DNA of 43,344 nucleotides from positions 1 through 43,344 of the forward strand of contig CAIKOD010000098.1 in NCBI GenBank assembly GCA_903828975.1, read 5' to 3'. Source of the stretch: an uncultured Methanomicrobiales archaeon (GTDB lineage Archaea > Halobacteriota > Methanomicrobia > Methanomicrobiales > Methanospirillaceae). Positions 41,255 to 43,344 of this stretch are shown here, one piece after another (the stretch's first letter is position 1; each line of letters starts with the position of its first letter). Made by a program: the position numbers and the translations under genes. The notes under the pieces were generated by a model. That model worked only from the letters and a program-made list of their open reading frames with translations, ran no database searches and had not been told where the DNA came from.

Positions 41255-43152
41255 AGGACCACCCCCGCAAGAATAATACCCGCAATCAGCAGCAAGCCCC
41301 AGCAGAGCAATGTACCGATGTAAAAGACCTTATCCTCGCCAAAATATTTTTCCATGTAATAATTTGAAAGGGATAGTTCACGCATTGTTCCGAAGGTCCC
41401 CGAAAATCTCATTTCGCTTTCCATGGTCCTGCCACCCATATACGGGGAGACATGTTTTGATCCGGTCCTGTAGAACAACATGGAGAATGGCATTATCAAT
41501 AACAGACATATCATCATGATCATAATGGCGAAGTTGGCCTGGGAAAGCCTTGTCGTGACCCCGTAAATATTCATGATAAACGGCTCGATAAGATAGGTGG
41601 AAATCAGGGGGAAGGCAAGGCAGACGCCGACAACAAGTCCGGTAAGAATATACAGGACTGCCCATTTTTCTTTTTTCACCGTATCCTCGACAACTTCCTG
41701 GTGGCGCATCACAGATATGATCTTCCCCATCCATTTGCTCCAGTAGAATACAGTAAATGAACCACCGAACGCCAGAATCGCAATAAAGATCAGGCCAAAC
41801 GGTGCGGTAATAAAAGCCTCGATTGCTGCCCATTTGGAGATCACCATACCAAAGGGTGCAAGGAACATGCCCGCCATGCCAATAAACATCATCATGGCGA
41901 TCTTTGGCATCCGCACGATCAGTCCCCCCATGTCCTCGATATTTTTACTCCCGATCCTGTTTTCTACAGTACCGACACACAAGAACAGGAGGGACTTGGC
42001 TATTGCATGGAATATTATCAGCAGTATTGCCACCCACATGAGATTGTAGGTACCAACGCCAGCACACGCCACGATCAGGCCGAGGTTCGCAATTGTAGAA
42101 TAGGCAAGCACTTTCTTAGCGTTACTCTGCGAGATCGCGATTCCTGAGGCGAGGAGGAATGTTACGGCACCCACCATGGCAATGATGAATCCCTCCGTGG
42201 TTAGTGCCAGAACAGGGGCAAACCGGACAATAATATAGACCCCGGCCTTGACCATGGTACTTGAATGTAGCAAGGCTGACACCGGGGTTGGAGCAACCAT
42301 TGCACCAACAAGCCATGAGGAAAAGGGCATCAGGGCCGCCTTGGTGATCCCGGCAAAACAGATCAAAACAGCCGGTACGATAGCAAGGGCGTACCCGGAG
42401 CTGATGAGCGAATCGAGCCCGAACAACTTTCCTGACGGGTCCATAATAGCGATGTAAATCAGAGCTGCAATAAACGCAACACCACCAAGAAGATTCATGG
42501 AAAGTGCGAGGAAGGCATTATTGGTCGCTTCGGGGGTCCTGGAATACCCTATCAGGACAAAGGAACATATTGTCGTGATCTCCCAGAAGAAGAAAACCCA
42601 TATGAGATTATTCGAAAAGACTATGCCAAACATCGCTGAAAGGAAGATAAATAAAATAAAAAAGAACAATTTCCTTCGGTCTTTAATGTCGGCATGGCGA
42701 TTGTGATAGGTCTCCATATAACCAAGCGCATATACGCAAATCAGGCTCCCGATAATACCGATTATCATTGCCATAATGATGGAGAGCTGGTCAATGAACA
42801 GGTTATTTACCGGCTCTATTCCGGGTATCAGGCCCATCTCGAGGAACAAGAGCAACCCGGCCTGCAGCAGTATCAGGGCAACGGTGAAGTACTTTTTAAA
42901 TGTAATTCCAAGGTACAGGATATAGACCGCCAGGAGTATCTCGATAATAAACATAATTTTACTGGTAGGTTCAAACGGTATATCGAAAAAGACAGTATTC
43001 TTATTGAAATAGATGATAAGAAGATAGAGTGACGCAATACCCAGGGCAATTGCTGATATAATTACAATATAATTCCTAATTTTATCCTTTACAAGCAGCA
43101 TTAAAAGGGCAACTATCACAGGAAATCCTATCAGAAATACAAGGTCATTCAT
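41251..43152 (-). CDS. echA: Ech hydrogenase subunit A (antiporter-like, NuoL-like)
   Basis: 633 residues, about 16 membrane helices. Pump residues are Glu191 (VFFFWEITTIC), Lys271 (GITKAALMPFSSWL), His296 (LLHSSTM) and Lys302. The C-terminal section (about 565-633) contains SPYMGGRTMESE and a last helix, and has sequence similarity to the separate 109-residue subunit of the Mbh-like operon. It is the first gene of the ech operon; a TATA-like A/T sequence lies about 25-45 nt before its ATG. Confidence 0.93.
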   Translation of the reverse strand: MNDLVFLIGFPVIVALLMLLVKDKIRNYIVIISAIALGIASLYLLIIYFNKNTVFFDIPFEPTSKIMFIIEILLAVYILYLGITFKKYFTVALILLQAGLLLFLEMGLIPGIEPVNNLFIDQLSIIMAMIIGIIGSLICVYALGYMETYHNRHADIKDRRKLFFFILFIFLSAMFGIVFSNNLIWVFFFWEITTICSFVLIGYSRTPEATNNAFLALSMNLLGGVAFIAALIYIAIMDPSGKLFGLDSLISSGYALAIVPAVLICFAGITKAALMPFSSWLVGAMVAPTPVSALLHSSTMVKAGVYIIVRFAPVLALTTEGFIIAMVGAVTFLLASGIAISQSNAKKVLAYSTIANLGLIVACAGVGTYNLMWVAILLIIFHAIAKSLLFLCVGTVENRIGSKNIEDMGGLIVRMPKIAMMMFIGMAGMFLAPFGMVISKWAAIEAFITAPFGLIFIAILAFGGSFTVFYWSKWMGKIISVMRHQEVVEDTVKKEKWAVLYILTGLVVGVCLAFPLISTYLIEPFIMNIYGVTTRLSQANFAIMIMMICLLLIMPFSMLFYRTGSKHVSPYMGGRTMESEMRFSGTFGTMRELSLSNYYMEKYFGEDKVFYIGTLLCWGLLLIAGIILAGVVL

Positions 43153-43227
43153 TCATCCATCCTCAGGATCGTTTGAGGTTTATCATTATTAATCATTTTT
43201 AATTTAGGAGTTACGCAGAACCCTCTG

Positions 43228-43235
43228 AAAAAAAA
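43228..43235 (-). terminator. Poly-T terminator of the partial upstream gene
   Basis: Eight T residues on the minus strand follow directly after the stop codon at 43236-43238. They separate the truncated gene at the edge from the ech operon. Confidence 0.5.
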
Positions 43236-43343
43236 TTAGAGCGCATATTTTGGATGTTCTAAATATTCAGAAATAGCCGATTTAACGATCTGCCATTTTG
43301 CATCATAGATTGTGATCCTATCAATTTGGTTGGCGACCTGTAA
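43236..43343 (-). CDS. C-terminal end of a gene running off the window edge
   Basis: An open minus-strand frame gives 35 residues, including KWQIVKSAISEYLEHPKY, ending in a TAA followed by poly-T. The reading is continuous and helix-like, and I take it as the 3' end of a real gene whose start lies beyond the window. The product cannot be named from this fragment. Confidence 0.45.
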   Translation of the reverse strand, partial: LQVANQIDRITIYDAKWQIVKSAISEYLEHPKYAL

Positions 43344-43344
43344 C

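Noticed and set aside
1-43344. CRISPR array, rRNA operon, intact transposase or integrase, provirus
   Set aside because: No regularly spaced direct repeats, no rRNA-like segment and no transposase, integrase or phage structural gene was seen in any frame. Only short repeat remnants exist.

Overview
The window reads as chromosomal DNA of a hydrogenotrophic methanogenic archaeon of the order Methanomicrobiales, most likely close to Methanoregulaceae. The support is a Methanomicrobiales-type surface-layer protein with an archaeosortase (PGF-CTERM) tail, archaeal AMP phosphorylase, methanogen-type thymidylate synthase, fibrillarin/Nop5, a Cbf5-type pseudouridine synthase, indolepyruvate oxidoreductase, aspartate dehydrogenase for NAD synthesis and two membrane-bound [NiFe] hydrogenases. 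TATA-type promoters, ATGA gene overlaps and poly-T terminators are all archaeal in style. The genus is an inference.

Layout. 1-6.2 kb: a PEGA-repeat membrane-anchored surface protein, AMP phosphorylase and the large S-layer protein, all on the minus strand. 6.6-16.1 kb: housekeeping genes (thymidylate synthase, tRNA-Gln, the Nop5-fibrillarin pair, a TctA-family membrane protein, uroporphyrinogen-III synthase, pseudouridine synthase, tRNA-Ser, an orphan DNA methyltransferase, IorA-IorB, tRNA-Ile). 16.1-23.7 kb: two unrecognised proteins, a MiaB-family methylthiotransferase, nadX-nadC, and an operon of ACT protein, homoserine dehydrogenase and a DTDS-motif protein. 23.8-27.1 kb: a small accessory region with a TOPRIM-like protein plus AAA ATPase pair resembling OLD/PARIS-class defence modules, an M23-fold protein without catalytic histidines, and a PsiE-like membrane protein.

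27.3-43.15 kb is dominated by two energy-converting hydrogenases in tandem on the minus strand. The upstream one is a six-gene Ech hydrogenase (echABCDEF). After a 711-bp gap comes an eleven-subunit Mbh/complex-I-like hydrogenase (group 4) with its own HycI-type maturation protease as the last gene. Both large subunits retain the four nickel-binding cysteines. Only the second has a C-terminal extension that needs proteolysis, which explains the protease gene. The second complex carries three antiporter-like modules, two of them fused in one 1095-residue protein; the second half of the fusion has Asn where the family has its transmembrane Lys. A 28-codon ORF with a strong ribosome binding site and TAATG coupling to the small-subunit gene is hidden in this operon.

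Together the hydrogenases would couple ferredoxin oxidation/reduction with H2 to an ion gradient, supplying low-potential ferredoxin for CO2 reduction and biosynthesis, including the ferredoxin-dependent IorAB reaction. Two intergenic regions 13 kb apart carry copies of a two-part repeat in which one part is inverted between copies. No CRISPR array, rRNA operon or intact transposase was found.
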